Origin: Galbibacter orientalis DSM 19592 | GTDB lineage: Bacteria; Bacteroidota; Bacteroidia; Flavobacteriales; Flavobacteriaceae | Direction: 5' to 3' | Assembly: GCF_000260115.1 (NCBI RefSeq) | Contig: NZ_JH651379.1 | Location: 558,001-622,000 of the forward strand | DNA length: 64,000 bases | Shown: piece by piece, positions 17,758-26,581 of the stretch | Layout of the letters: every line of letters starts with the position of its first letter | Numbering within the stretch: the first letter of the stretch is position 1 | The notes under the pieces: model-generated | Seen by the model: the letters and a program-made list of their open reading frames with translations, nothing else | What the model was told of the DNA's origin: nothing | The model's database searches: none | Translations under genes and position numbers: made by a program

Positions 17758-18783
17758 TTATAAAACAGATTTAAATTGTTTTAAGAAACGGATATCGTTT
17801 TCACTAAGCATTCTAATGTCCGAAATTTGATGCAACAATAAAGCAATTCTATCTATTCCCATTCCAAAGGCAAATCCAGAATATTCTTTAGAATCAATTC
17901 CACAATTTTCTAACACATTAGGGTCTACCATTCCGCAACCCATAATTTCCAACCATCCTGTACCTTTGGTCATTCTGTAATCGGTTTCGGTTTCTAAGCC
18001 CCAATACACATCTACCTCAGCACTAGGTTCTGTAAATGGAAAATAAGATGGACGTAAACGAATCTTAGACTTCCCAAACATTTCTGTAGTAAAATACTGT
18101 AGAGTTTGTTTTAAATCGGCAAACGAAACTCCCTTATCAATATACAATCCTTCTACTTGATGGAAAAAGCAATGCGACCGAGAAGAAATAGCCTCATTTC
18201 TAAAAACACGCCCAGGAGAAATTGTTCTAATTGGCGGTTTATTATTTTCCATATAACGCACTTGCACAGACGACGTATGCGTACGCAATAAAACATCCGG
18301 ATTAGTTTGCACAAAAAACGTATCCTGCATATCTCTAGCAGGATGGTATTCTGGTAAATTTAATGCCGTAAAATTATGCCAATCGTCTTCAATTTCTGGC
18401 CCTTCAGAAACATTAAATCCAATCCGAGAAAATATATCAATAATTTGATTTTTAACAATAGAAATTGGATGTCTTCCTCCCAATTCCAATGGCATTGCAG
18501 GCCGCGTTAAATCGCCATACAAATTTTCTGTAGGCTGAGCACTCTCTAAAGCTTCTTTTAGAGAATTCACCTTTTCCTGTGCAGTATTTTTTAACTGGTT
18601 AATTACCTGTCCAAATTCTTTCTTCTGCTCATTAGGAACATTCTTAAATTCAGCAAAAAAGTCATTTAAAAGTCCTTTTTTTCCTAGATATTCAATTCTA
18701 AATGCTTCAACCTCATCTAAAGTAACCGCTGTAAAGCCTTTTACTTTCTCAATATGTTCCTTAATAGTATCAATCATAACCAT
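17758..18783 (-). CDS. pheS: Phenylalanyl-tRNA synthetase alpha subunit
   Basis: At 341 residues it is full length. An N-terminal coiled region (to about 95) precedes the class II catalytic core. Motif 2 reads PGRVFRNEAISSRSHCFFHQ and motif 3 GFAFGMGIDRIALLLHQISD, ending with the usual DIRFLKQF. It charges tRNA-Phe together with the beta subunit PheT, which is not in this window; separated pheS and pheT are common in Bacteroidota. The start may be Met1 or Met3 (MVMIDTIKEH). Confidence 0.97.
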   Translation of the reverse strand: MVMIDTIKEHIEKVKGFTAVTLDEVEAFRIEYLGKKGLLNDFFAEFKNVPNEQKKEFGQVINQLKNTAQEKVNSLKEALESAQPTENLYGDLTRPAMPLELGGRHPISIVKNQIIDIFSRIGFNVSEGPEIEDDWHNFTALNLPEYHPARDMQDTFFVQTNPDVLLRTHTSSVQVRYMENNKPPIRTISPGRVFRNEAISSRSHCFFHQVEGLYIDKGVSFADLKQTLQYFTTEMFGKSKIRLRPSYFPFTEPSAEVDVYWGLETETDYRMTKGTGWLEIMGCGMVDPNVLENCGIDSKEYSGFAFGMGIDRIALLLHQISDIRMLSENDIRFLKQFKSVL

Positions 18784-18888
18784 TTTTTCTTTGGAAGGGC
18801 AAATTTAAAGATTTCTAAAGAATATTTGCCGTTTCCTTCAACTTATAATTCTTTTTTAGAAGCTTTTTAGCTTGCGAAAATATAAATC

Positions 18889-18980
18889 GCTGTTTCCCGC
18901 TTTCCCCACTACACGGCTATTTGTCTCTGCCAAACAGACGGGGTAGTTGGCTCAATCGGGGCTAGCAGCTATAACTAGCA
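18889..18980. repeat. Higher-GC intergenic block resembling a Bacteroidota dispersed repeat
   Basis: On the minus strand the block starts near TAGCCCCGATTGAGCC and ends near AAAGCGGGAAACAGCG. It is distinctly richer in G+C than its surroundings. The AGCCCCGAT...AGCGGGAA frame recalls, from memory, a repeat often seen downstream of Bacteroidota genes. Only one copy is in this window, so repeat status is not shown here. Confidence 0.35.
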
Positions 18981-19000
18981 CACTCTATATTGTTTTTTTA

Positions 19001-19357
19001 CTATTCTATATAACCACTATCTGTAAAATACTGTACAATAGCTTCTTTCATCAAAACCGACTGTTCACCTGCTTTTAGGGTAGGTAATTGCTCTTTCATT
19101 ACATAATGTGGCCAACCATCATCATCAAAAAAATCAAACTCATAATATCCATAAGGCTCTAAAAGTCGGCAAATAGCAATATGCATTAAATTAAGCTTTT
19201 CGTCCTTTTTAAACTTTCTATTAAGTTGCCCAAGCTCTTGAACCCCTATTAAATAAATAATAGCATCAAGCTCTAATTCATCCCCATCTGCAAATTGATT
19301 TGAGAGTTTTCCAACCAACAAATCCCATTTCATTTTTAAAACCTCGTCTCTTGCCAT
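19001..19357 (-). CDS. Conserved hypothetical protein, 118 residues
   Basis: A small, acidic, soluble protein without signal or membrane segments. It opens MARDEVLKMKWDLLVGKLSN and contains a His/Asp/Trp-rich patch (YEFDFFDDDGWPHYV). I recognise it only as a flavobacterial conserved protein type of unknown function. It is transcribed away from the divergent cvpA gene about 100 bp upstream. Confidence 0.6.
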   Translation of the reverse strand: MARDEVLKMKWDLLVGKLSNQFADGDELELDAIIYLIGVQELGQLNRKFKKDEKLNLMHIAICRLLEPYGYYEFDFFDDDGWPHYVMKEQLPTLKAGEQSVLMKEAIVQYFTDSGYIE

Positions 19358-19435
19358 TTTATAATTTTGTGCAAAAGTAAGAAGATAATTTTTCTATTAA
19401 CATCATAGCATTTTAATTTCTAAAAATCTAAAATG

Positions 19436-19443
19436 TATATTTG
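19436..19443 (+). promoter_or_regulatory. -7 promoter element before cvpA
   Basis: TATATTTG matches TAnnTTTG and lies 17 nt before the ATG at 19461. No convincing TTTG -33 element is at the right distance. Confidence 0.35.
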
Positions 19444-19460
19444 TTAAAATGATTTTCTGA

Positions 19461-19949
19461 ATGAATTACATTGACATCGTTTTAGGCGGACTTATTATCT
19501 TCGGAATTGTACGCGGATTTATGAAAGGGCTTTTTATAGAAGTAGCCTCCTTAGTTGCACTTATTCTTGGAATCTATGGCGCCATCCACTTTTCATATTT
19601 TGTGGGCGATTTCCTTCAAGAAAAAGTCGACTGGGAACAAAAATACGTTAGCCTTACTGCCTTTGCTATCACCTTTATCATTATAATATTGGCTGTCTCT
19701 CTTATAGGAAAACTACTTACAAAAATTGCTAATTTAGCTGCTTTAGGCTTATTAAATAGATTCTTTGGAGCCGCTTTTGGCGGATTAAAAATAGTGGTAA
19801 TTTTAGGAGCTATTTTAATTTTTATAGACAGAACCAATCAAACTATTGAGTTTATAAAGCAAGAAACTATAGACAGCTCAGCTACCTATAAACCCGTTAA
19901 AGAGATTGGAGGCTTTGTTTTTGATTGGGTGCTTAGAGAAACTTCCTAA
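19461..19949 (+). CDS. cvpA: CvpA-family membrane protein
   Basis: At 162 residues with four predicted membrane helices, it has the CvpA opening IDIVLGGLIIFGIVRGFMKG and the central GLLNRFFGAAFGGLKI block. CvpA proteins are inner-membrane proteins needed for colicin V production in E. coli and for envelope stress tolerance in other bacteria; their molecular activity is unclear. It stands alone, with a MITE-like repeat downstream. Confidence 0.85.
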   Translation: MNYIDIVLGGLIIFGIVRGFMKGLFIEVASLVALILGIYGAIHFSYFVGDFLQEKVDWEQKYVSLTAFAITFIIIILAVSLIGKLLTKIANLAALGLLNRFFGAAFGGLKIVVILGAILIFIDRTNQTIEFIKQETIDSSATYKPVKEIGGFVFDWVLRETS

Positions 19950-20079
19950 AATATTAAATTTAGTATCTGGATAAAAATACAAGACCTTATATTAAAGGAG
20001 AAAAGAATAAATTGTAGTTCCCACAAGTTATGATTTATAGAGGAAATTCTTCGTTTCTTTTCTATTTTAAACAAAAAAA

Positions 20080-20208
20080 TGGCTGTTTAAAAAGTAATTT
20101 ATAATTGTTAAAACTAAGCTTTTCGAAGTTTTAAACAACTAATACTCAAAAGCATCCTTCAACAAGCTCAGGATAACATTTAAAGTTTAGATACTTTTTA
20201 GACAGCCA
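20080..20208. mobile_element. MITE-like repeat, copy 1 (GGCTGTCTAAAAAGTA ends)
   Basis: TGGCTGTTTAAAAAGTA (20080-20096) and TACTTTTTAGACAGCCA (20192-20208) are inverted repeats with one mismatch over 17 bp. The interior contains ATCCTTCAACAAGCTCAGGAT. A related element lies in inverse orientation at 38316-38511. There is no ORF. Confidence 0.65.
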
Positions 20209-20229
20209 CTTCAATTATTAAATGATAGC

Positions 20230-20856
20230 TTAATCTAAATGATAGATTTCCATAATATTTTTCAAAATACCATCTAAATCAATCTTTAAGTCAATTAATT
20301 TTCCAGTATGAATATCAAATACCCAACCATGAACTTTAAGTCCTCTACTACGAACCGCTTTTTGTACAGTTGCAGTTTTAATAAGGTTTACACATTGCTC
20401 TTGAACATTTAACTCCACTAAACGGTCGTAACGCTTATCTTCATCGTCAATAGCATTTAATTCGGTTTTATGTAAACGGTATACATCTCTAATATTTCTT
20501 AACCATGGATTTAAAATTCCTAAATCTGCCGATTGCATAGCTGCTTTTACACCTCCACAAGAAAAATGTCCACAAACCACTACATGGTTTACTTTTAAAT
20601 GGTTAACGGCGTAATCTAATACAGACATTGCATTCAAGTCTGTTCCTACAACCATATTTGCAATGTTTCTATGAACAAAAACCTCACCTGGCTGTAAACC
20701 CATTAAATCCTCTGCAGTTACCCTACTATCAGAACAACCTATGTATAGTAACTCTGGACTTTGTCCTTTTCCTAAATCTTCAAAATAATTTGAATCTACA
20801 TCAAGTTTAGATTCAATCCACTTTTTATTATTGTCAAATACCTTATCTAAATTCAT
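20230..20856 (-). CDS. can: Beta-class carbonic anhydrase
   Basis: The 208-residue protein carries the beta-CA zinc site: C41 and D43 in GCSDSRV, then H97 and C100 in CGHFSCGGV. The conserved VHRNIANMV follows the first motif. It interconverts CO2 and bicarbonate, presumably in the cytoplasm since no signal is present. It lies 41 bp downstream of a SulP anion transporter on the same strand, a pairing that suggests coupled bicarbonate import and dehydration or hydration. Confidence 0.95.
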   Translation of the reverse strand: MNLDKVFDNNKKWIESKLDVDSNYFEDLGKGQSPELLYIGCSDSRVTAEDLMGLQPGEVFVHRNIANMVVGTDLNAMSVLDYAVNHLKVNHVVVCGHFSCGGVKAAMQSADLGILNPWLRNIRDVYRLHKTELNAIDDEDKRYDRLVELNVQEQCVNLIKTATVQKAVRSRGLKVHGWVFDIHTGKLIDLKIDLDGILKNIMEIYHLD

Positions 20857-20897
20857 TCTAATATTTTTCTTAAAATTAAACTTTTTTATATAATTTA

Positions 20898-22478
20898 TTA
20901 AGCTGCTTCGCTATTTTTTGCTCTAAAAAATGAAGTGTAATTTTTAGGGTTGTACACAACTCCTTTGTTGGAAATTAACTTAACTTCTATATTTTTATCT
21001 TTCGCTTTAATAGCAAAATCATCTAGAATTTCCAAAATGTCATAGTTCAATCGTAGCGTTTTTGTAACATCTAACTCCAGAAGAGTATCATTTGGCAACG
21101 CATTTAACTCTTTTAGAATTGCTCCTTTATTCAGAAAAGAAATCTCTTCTGCTAAAGTCATTTTTACAATATGACTCCCTTCATCTGTTTTCTCAATATG
21201 TAAGAAGTGTGAGTTTTGATAGTTCTTTATTAAAATCATTGTAATCCCTACAGCCAATCCTAATCCTATTCCCATTAATAAATCTGTAAACACTACTCCT
21301 AAAACAGTTACAATAAAAGGAATAAATTGTTCTTTTCCCAACTTAAACATCTGCTTAAACAATGCTGGTTTTGCTAATTTATAACCTACAATAAGTAAGA
21401 TTGCCGCTAATACAGCAAGTGGTATTTTATTAAGTAATAATGGAATTAAAATTACAGATCCAAGGAGCAACACTCCATGAATAATTGCCGATAATTTTGT
21501 TTTACCTCCCGATTGAAGGTTAGCAGAACTACGCACAATAACTTGTGTAATTGGAAGTCCCCCTATAAATCCAGAAACAATGTTTCCTGCACCTTGTGCA
21601 AAAAGCTCTCTATTGGTAGGTGTTGTTCTTTTTTCTGGATCCATTTTATCTGTTGCTTCCACACACAAAAGTGTTTCTAAACTTGCTACAATCGCAATTG
21701 TAACACCAGTTACCCATACTTGCGGGTTTGTAATTGCTGCAAAATTAGGAAACGTAAACTGCCCAATAAAATCTGAAGCACTTTCTGGTACAGGTACCGA
21801 TACTAAATGGTCTGTAGCTATTCCAAAACTAGAGTTAGAATCTACTAACATATAATATAAAATTCCAACAATTACGGCTACTAATGGCCCAGGGATAATT
21901 TTAAATATATCGTGTTTTTTTGATAATACTTTTTCCCAAAACAGTAAAATAAACAACGAAATGCACGTTACTAAAATGGCTCCTGGAGAGATAAAATCTA
22001 ACATAGAACCTAATGCCGAAAACGTATTCTCACCATCCAATTGGAAAAAATCTAAATCTCCCTCATAATCGGAATCATATCCAAAAGCATGCGGTATTTG
22101 CTTTAAAAAAATAATAACACCTATGGCAGCCAACATCCCCTTAATTACAGATGAAGGAAAATAATACCCAATAATACCTGCTTTTAAAACACCTAAAAGA
22201 ATTTGAATTACACCTCCAATAATTACCGCAACTAAAAAATTCTCAAATCCTAAAGAGGCTATTGCAGCTAATACAATAACTGCCAATCCAGCTGCTGGTC
22301 CACTTACTCCAATGGAAGAACCACTTATACTACCAACTACAATACCTCCAACAATACCAGCTATTAAACCAGAAAATAAAGGGGCACCACTGGCTAATGC
22401 AATCCCTAAACACAATGGTAGGGCTACGAAAAACACGACAAGACTCGCCGGTAAATCATTTTTTAGATGTTTAAACAT
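20898..22478 (-). CDS. SulP-family anion transporter, probable bicarbonate carrier
   Basis: The 526 residues begin with the SulP signature FVALPLCLGIALASGAPLFS and GSISGSSIGVSGPAAGLAVI. About 10-14 membrane helices run to about residue 410, followed by a cytoplasmic STAS-like domain (about 430-510). SulP proteins move sulfate, bicarbonate or other anions with Na+ or H+. The adjacent carbonic anhydrase argues for bicarbonate, but transport has not been shown and sulfate remains possible. Confidence 0.87.
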   Translation of the reverse strand: MFKHLKNDLPASLVVFFVALPLCLGIALASGAPLFSGLIAGIVGGIVVGSISGSSIGVSGPAAGLAVIVLAAIASLGFENFLVAVIIGGVIQILLGVLKAGIIGYYFPSSVIKGMLAAIGVIIFLKQIPHAFGYDSDYEGDLDFFQLDGENTFSALGSMLDFISPGAILVTCISLFILLFWEKVLSKKHDIFKIIPGPLVAVIVGILYYMLVDSNSSFGIATDHLVSVPVPESASDFIGQFTFPNFAAITNPQVWVTGVTIAIVASLETLLCVEATDKMDPEKRTTPTNRELFAQGAGNIVSGFIGGLPITQVIVRSSANLQSGGKTKLSAIIHGVLLLGSVILIPLLLNKIPLAVLAAILLIVGYKLAKPALFKQMFKLGKEQFIPFIVTVLGVVFTDLLMGIGLGLAVGITMILIKNYQNSHFLHIEKTDEGSHIVKMTLAEEISFLNKGAILKELNALPNDTLLELDVTKTLRLNYDILEILDDFAIKAKDKNIEVKLISNKGVVYNPKNYTSFFRAKNSEAA

Positions 22479-22494
22479 AACTAACTATATTTTT

Positions 22495-22515
22495 GTTTTC
22501 ACAAGAGGTGAAAAC
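22495..22515. promoter_or_regulatory. Inverted repeat in the 5' region of the SulP gene
   Basis: GTTTTCAC (22495-22502) and GTGAAAAC (22508-22515) form a perfect 8-bp inverted repeat with a 5-bp spacer, 17 bp upstream of the SulP ATG. It could be an operator or a 5' UTR hairpin. No function is proven. Confidence 0.4.
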
Positions 22516-22663
22516 TTATTAAAATTTTACTTAAAATTTGCGTGAAAAACGTGTAGGTAATCAGATTTTAAATAGAATAATAAACAATAGTTAGCATATT
22601 GGAAATAACCCAATTCTTACTCTTAAAGTAGAAACTATTGGAAATAATATTCCTTAAATCTAA

Positions 22664-22987
22664 TTAGGAAATATATTCTGGAGGTGGAATAATAACATCC
22701 ATCACTTGACTATAGTGATGTTTTACGAAGTAATGGTAATTTTTTCTTTTTGTAATAATCTGAGAAATATAAAAACCTTCCTCTTTTGGGTAAGGTAACT
22801 CTTTGAGTTCTTTTAATTCACTGCTAGTATTATTGTCCTTCTTCTCTTCTTCTGTCATACTATAAAAGTAGGATACGTCTGCATCTTTCTCAACAACAGT
22901 CAATATAGCTGGAGTTATTAAGAAGGAGCAAAATATAAAGAGGAAAAAACCCACAAATATTTTCTTATTCGTATTCAATACTGACAA
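22664..22987 (-). CDS. Small membrane-anchored protein of unknown function
   Basis: The 107-residue protein has one N-terminal hydrophobic helix (about residues 10-31) and then an acidic/Lys-rich soluble part with EEEKKDNNTSSELKELKEL. I do not recognise a domain. It is 58 bp downstream of batE on the same strand and may be read from the Bat operon, but nothing in the protein says what it does. Confidence 0.55.
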   Translation of the reverse strand: MSVLNTNKKIFVGFFLFIFCSFLITPAILTVVEKDADVSYFYSMTEEEKKDNNTSSELKELKELPYPKEEGFYISQIITKRKNYHYFVKHHYSQVMDVIIPPPEYIS

Positions 22988-23045
22988 TTAATTAACATCA
23001 ATAACAAATATAATGTTTGTTACTGAATTATCTGTTAAGGATTTT

Positions 23046-23828
23046 TTAAAAGTCTTTAATTTCTTTTAAATCAGTATCGGGTAGCCAACCTATTTTACCA
23101 TCTGCTAGCTTAATCTTTTTCCAACCTCCTAAGGTTTCCAAAATATTAACTTTAGTCCCTTCATGCAATAAAAACACCTCGGTGCTGCCCATATTAGGTT
23201 CTGACATTACAGAAGTTTCTTTAGCAAAAATTATGGCAGGTTTTCTATTGTTATCTACTCCGTATTGGTAATATGAAAAACCATAACTAGCTATAGAAAA
23301 TAACAGGAATAAAATACTTAGCGCAAAATAAATCCGCTTTCTTGTATGGTAGCTAGCAAAGTAATACAGTAAGAAACCAACAACAAACAACACCATAAAT
23401 AAAATAGACAGAATAGCCCATGTATTGTATGATAATTTAAAGATTATATTGGTGGCTAATTTTGCTAAACCAGTTTGCGGCATCACATCAATAGCATCTA
23501 CCGTCATGTTTTCTGCAAAGTGCAAATTATTTTTAATATCTGCATCATTAGGAGAAAGCAAGAGAGCCTTTTCATAATAATAGATACTTGGCGCTATTTG
23601 ATTTAATTTATAATATCCATTGGCTAAATTATAATAAAGAGCAGCAGAATGAACTCCACTTTGAGATACCTCAAGATATTTTTCTATTGCTTTTTGATAT
23701 TTCCCCTCGTTGTATAAATCGTTACCTTGCTTAAACACCGCTTCATTTTGGGCTACCCCAACATAAGCTGTCAATAAAAACAACGTAAAAACAAATCCGC
23801 TAAGTAAACTTTTACAAGCCTTCATCAT
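23046..23828 (-). CDS. batE: BatE: TPR and SH3-domain membrane protein
   Basis: The 260 residues comprise a signal peptide (to about 27), TPR repeats (FKQGNDLYNEGKYQKAIEKYL; ALYYNLANGYYKLNQIAPSI), two membrane helices (about 130-180) and a C-terminal bacterial SH3 domain (VMSEPNMGSTEVFLLHEGTK to IGWLPDTDL). This is the standard BatE architecture. Bat proteins were linked to aerotolerance and stress survival in Bacteroides and Leptospira. The start overlaps the end of batD by 4 bp (ATGA). Confidence 0.9.
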   Translation of the reverse strand: MMKACKSLLSGFVFTLFLLTAYVGVAQNEAVFKQGNDLYNEGKYQKAIEKYLEVSQSGVHSAALYYNLANGYYKLNQIAPSIYYYEKALLLSPNDADIKNNLHFAENMTVDAIDVMPQTGLAKLATNIIFKLSYNTWAILSILFMVLFVVGFLLYYFASYHTRKRIYFALSILFLLFSIASYGFSYYQYGVDNNRKPAIIFAKETSVMSEPNMGSTEVFLLHEGTKVNILETLGGWKKIKLADGKIGWLPDTDLKEIKDF

Positions 23829-25612
23829 GATTTAAACTGTTTATCGATTAACGAAATAACTTCGGCTGCTTTATTGTAATCGCTTTGCATTTCTGCTGTT
23901 GTACTTGGAGAATACCTTGCCAATTCACAACTTTTTAGTAATGCTATAAAATTATCTACCCCCTGCTTTTCTACATTTTTAGAAAGTAGTAATTCACTTA
24001 TTTTTTCTTTACTAAATTCAGACGTTACCAACTTCAATTTTGCTCGTAAGTAATTATGTAGCGCTCTTTCTAAAGATTCGTAGAATGCCTCTTTATTACC
24101 AAGATTTCTTTTTGCTTCTGATAAGTATTTCTTAGCCAACTTATTAGCCTTTCTAACTCTATTGCCAACTACATCTCCAGCCATAGCTGCTCTTTTCTTC
24201 CCTATTAAAATAGCAATAGGAATTAAAAGTAAAGGAACTAGTAGCAATATATAATACAAAATAGAACCGAAGAAAACAGAAGCTTCTTTAGCATATAAAT
24301 TGGTGTCTAATTTTATAAATCTAAATTGGTCGCCCAAGGTAGCTATAGGTTGCTTATTGATAGCATCACTATCTCTGGTCGCTTCATTTGCTACCGCAGC
24401 ACTGGACGGTCCTTCATAAACATTTATTAGGGATTGTTGTGAAGTAACTGTTTTGTATTTCTCTTCTTTAGGATCAAAATAAGAGAATGCTACGCCAGGA
24501 ATAGGATACTTCCCTTTGAATTGCGGAACAATAGTATAATTGTCGGAAATTTTTCCGCTCATTCCAGATAAATTCGTAGAAACATTTTCTTCATGTTCAG
24601 GCTCATAAACCTCCAACGAACTTGGAAGCGTAAGCTTTGGCAAGTTAAAAAGTTTTAAGTTTCCTTTTCCAGTTACCTGAATTTTAGCAGTTAAAGATTC
24701 GTTCGCTTTTAAATCGGATTTTGAAGTAATTACATCAAAATCAAATTGTCCAACAGCACCTGTAAATCCTGCTGGTTTTCCAGCCTCTGGAAGTGGTTTT
24801 ACTTTAATAATACGTTGCCCAGCAGTAACTGTTTTATTAGTTTGCGTAAACAATCTTCCGCCAAAAACATCTCTCCTATTAGTTGGAACATCTACAGTTA
24901 CATCCAATGAGAGCGGTTCAATTTCTAAAGAGCCCGTTTTTTGAGGATATAATACTACACGTTTTAAAACCACATAACGGTATTGTTTTCCTTCGTACAA
25001 ACCATTCTCTACCTGAAATCTGGTAACTTTTATATCTTGAGACCAAAAATTATTATACGTTGGATTTGCCTTCGGAAGAAAATTAGAAACATTAATGCTT
25101 GGACTCACATACAATTTGTAAACCACACTTACTGCCTCATTTAAATACGGACTCCCATTAGATACCTCAGCTACTAAATGCAAATTATCATCTGCAATAT
25201 CATCGGCAGAAGGCGGCGCATTCGGGTCGTTAACCGCTTCGGTTACCTCTATTTTTATAGGAGTTGTTTTATACGTATTTCCTTCTATTTCAACTTTAGC
25301 CTGCTGAATTGTAAAATTCCCTTTGGACAAAGGTGTTAAAACGTAAGAATACGATTTTGAAAAAGAACGTTTTCCATTTACCCAAGAATGACTAACAGAT
25401 TGATTTGGTCCCATTAAAACTCTAAAACCTTCAAAAGAAGGTGGCACAAAATTATCGCCATCCTTATTCATGCTAAATTCTACACGTAAGCGCTCATTTA
25501 CGCCAAGTTTTTTCTTACTAGCATTGGCCTCAAACTGCACTTCTTCCTCTTGAGAGAATAAAACTCCCGAGAAACATATAAAAAAAGTAAGTATTAAAAA
25601 TTTAATTTTCAT
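23825..25612 (-). CDS. batD: BatD: large periplasmic protein with C-terminal helix
   Basis: The 595 residues open with a signal peptide (LTFFICFSGVLFSQ). A long beta-rich periplasmic region follows with the BatD opening VQFEANASKKKLGVNERLRVEFSMN and the GRLFTQTNKTV block. One membrane helix lies at about residues 445-470, and a cytoplasmic helical tail contains LERALHNYLRAKL. It is part of the inner-membrane Bat complex. It is four bases from batC upstream and overlaps batE downstream. Confidence 0.9.
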   Translation of the reverse strand: MKIKFLILTFFICFSGVLFSQEEEVQFEANASKKKLGVNERLRVEFSMNKDGDNFVPPSFEGFRVLMGPNQSVSHSWVNGKRSFSKSYSYVLTPLSKGNFTIQQAKVEIEGNTYKTTPIKIEVTEAVNDPNAPPSADDIADDNLHLVAEVSNGSPYLNEAVSVVYKLYVSPSINVSNFLPKANPTYNNFWSQDIKVTRFQVENGLYEGKQYRYVVLKRVVLYPQKTGSLEIEPLSLDVTVDVPTNRRDVFGGRLFTQTNKTVTAGQRIIKVKPLPEAGKPAGFTGAVGQFDFDVITSKSDLKANESLTAKIQVTGKGNLKLFNLPKLTLPSSLEVYEPEHEENVSTNLSGMSGKISDNYTIVPQFKGKYPIPGVAFSYFDPKEEKYKTVTSQQSLINVYEGPSSAAVANEATRDSDAINKQPIATLGDQFRFIKLDTNLYAKEASVFFGSILYYILLLVPLLLIPIAILIGKKRAAMAGDVVGNRVRKANKLAKKYLSEAKRNLGNKEAFYESLERALHNYLRAKLKLVTSEFSKEKISELLLSKNVEKQGVDNFIALLKSCELARYSPSTTAEMQSDYNKAAEVISLIDKQFKS

Positions 25613-25615
25613 TTT

Positions 25616-26581
25616 TTACCAATCTTTTTCAGATTTTACTGGTGCTCCTTTTACTTTTTCAGCATTTATTTTTTCTTGAACTTTCTTTTCTTCGTTGTTC
25701 ATCGCCTCCAAAATATTTTTTACCTGCTGAGGTGATAATTGATTAGGACGAGGTTGTTGCTGTTGCTCTTGAGGCTTATCTCCAGGATTCTGCTTTTGAT
25801 CTTGCTTATCGTTCTTTCCTTCGTCTTGTTTTTGATCTTCAGGATTCTCGCCTTGCTCGTCCTTATTGTCGCCTTCACTATTTTTATCATCTTCCTTCCC
25901 TTGATCGTCTTTTTTCTCATCTCCCTCATCCCCATCTTTCTTATCCTGATTGTCTTTATTATCCTGATTCTGATCTTGGTTATCTTTATTCTCGTCTTGC
26001 TTATCGTCTTTATTTTGATCCTGATTATTCTTATTTTCGTCTTGCTGTTTCTTTAGCATTTCTTTTGCCAATGCTAAGTTATAGCGAGTTTCTTCATCCG
26101 CTGGATCATTTCTCAACGCTTCTTTATAAGCCTCTACCGCCTTTTGATGTTCTTTATTTTTCATAAATACATTCCCTAAATTATGGTATGCACTATGCTT
26201 TTCTTCTTTAGTTTTTGCAGTAGTTCCAGCCTCTTTATAACGCATAAAGGCCTCTCCCATACTTTCTTGCTTATAATACACATTTCCTAAGTTGTACTTT
26301 GCTTTTGCATTGTCCGAACTTTTAGAAACTGCTTTTCTATACTCCATTTCTGCTGCAATAGCATCAGAACTCTCTTCAAGCACTTCATTCCCTTTATAAG
26401 TATACTCAACAGATTCATTTAAAGCTTTTTGCTTAGCCTTTTCTATCGATTCTGTGTCTTGTGCTTTTACTACTGAAAATGAAAAAAGTCCCAAAATAGC
26501 TAAAAAAATCATTTTTCCGCTAACAGAAATCTCTTTTATACTGATAATTTTTGTGTTACTTTTCATCTTTCTTCGTTTCAT
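25616..26581 (-). CDS. batC: BatC: TPR protein with a long acidic disordered tail
   Basis: The 321-residue protein has an N-terminal signal or anchor (FLAILGLFSFSVVKAQ), then three TPR-like units (about 60-175), then about 100 residues made almost only of Asp, Glu, Asn, Gln and Lys, and ends in a short conserved helix SPQQVKNILEAMNNEEKKVQ. TPRs suggest protein docking within the Bat complex; the tail should be disordered. The start overlaps batB by 26 bp. Met1 and Met6 are both possible starts. Confidence 0.88.
   Translation of the reverse strand: MKRRKMKSNTKIISIKEISVSGKMIFLAILGLFSFSVVKAQDTESIEKAKQKALNESVEYTYKGNEVLEESSDAIAAEMEYRKAVSKSSDNAKAKYNLGNVYYKQESMGEAFMRYKEAGTTAKTKEEKHSAYHNLGNVFMKNKEHQKAVEAYKEALRNDPADEETRYNLALAKEMLKKQQDENKNNQDQNKDDKQDENKDNQDQNQDNKDNQDKKDGDEGDEKKDDQGKEDDKNSEGDNKDEQGENPEDQKQDEGKNDKQDQKQNPGDKPQEQQQQPRPNQLSPQQVKNILEAMNNEEKKVQEKINAEKVKGAPVKSEKDW

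Noticed and set aside
18900-18975. A possible tRNA-like or structured RNA in the G+C-rich block.
   Set aside because: No cloverleaf with T-loop GGTTCGA-type sequence can be formed; a repeat remnant is the simpler reading.
25739-26056. A 105-codon plus-strand frame rich in Leu, Ile and Val, opposite batC.
   Set aside because: It is the mirror of batC's Asp/Glu/Lys/Asn/Gln low-complexity tail; such sequence reads as a hydrophobic frame on the other strand. No start context or homology.
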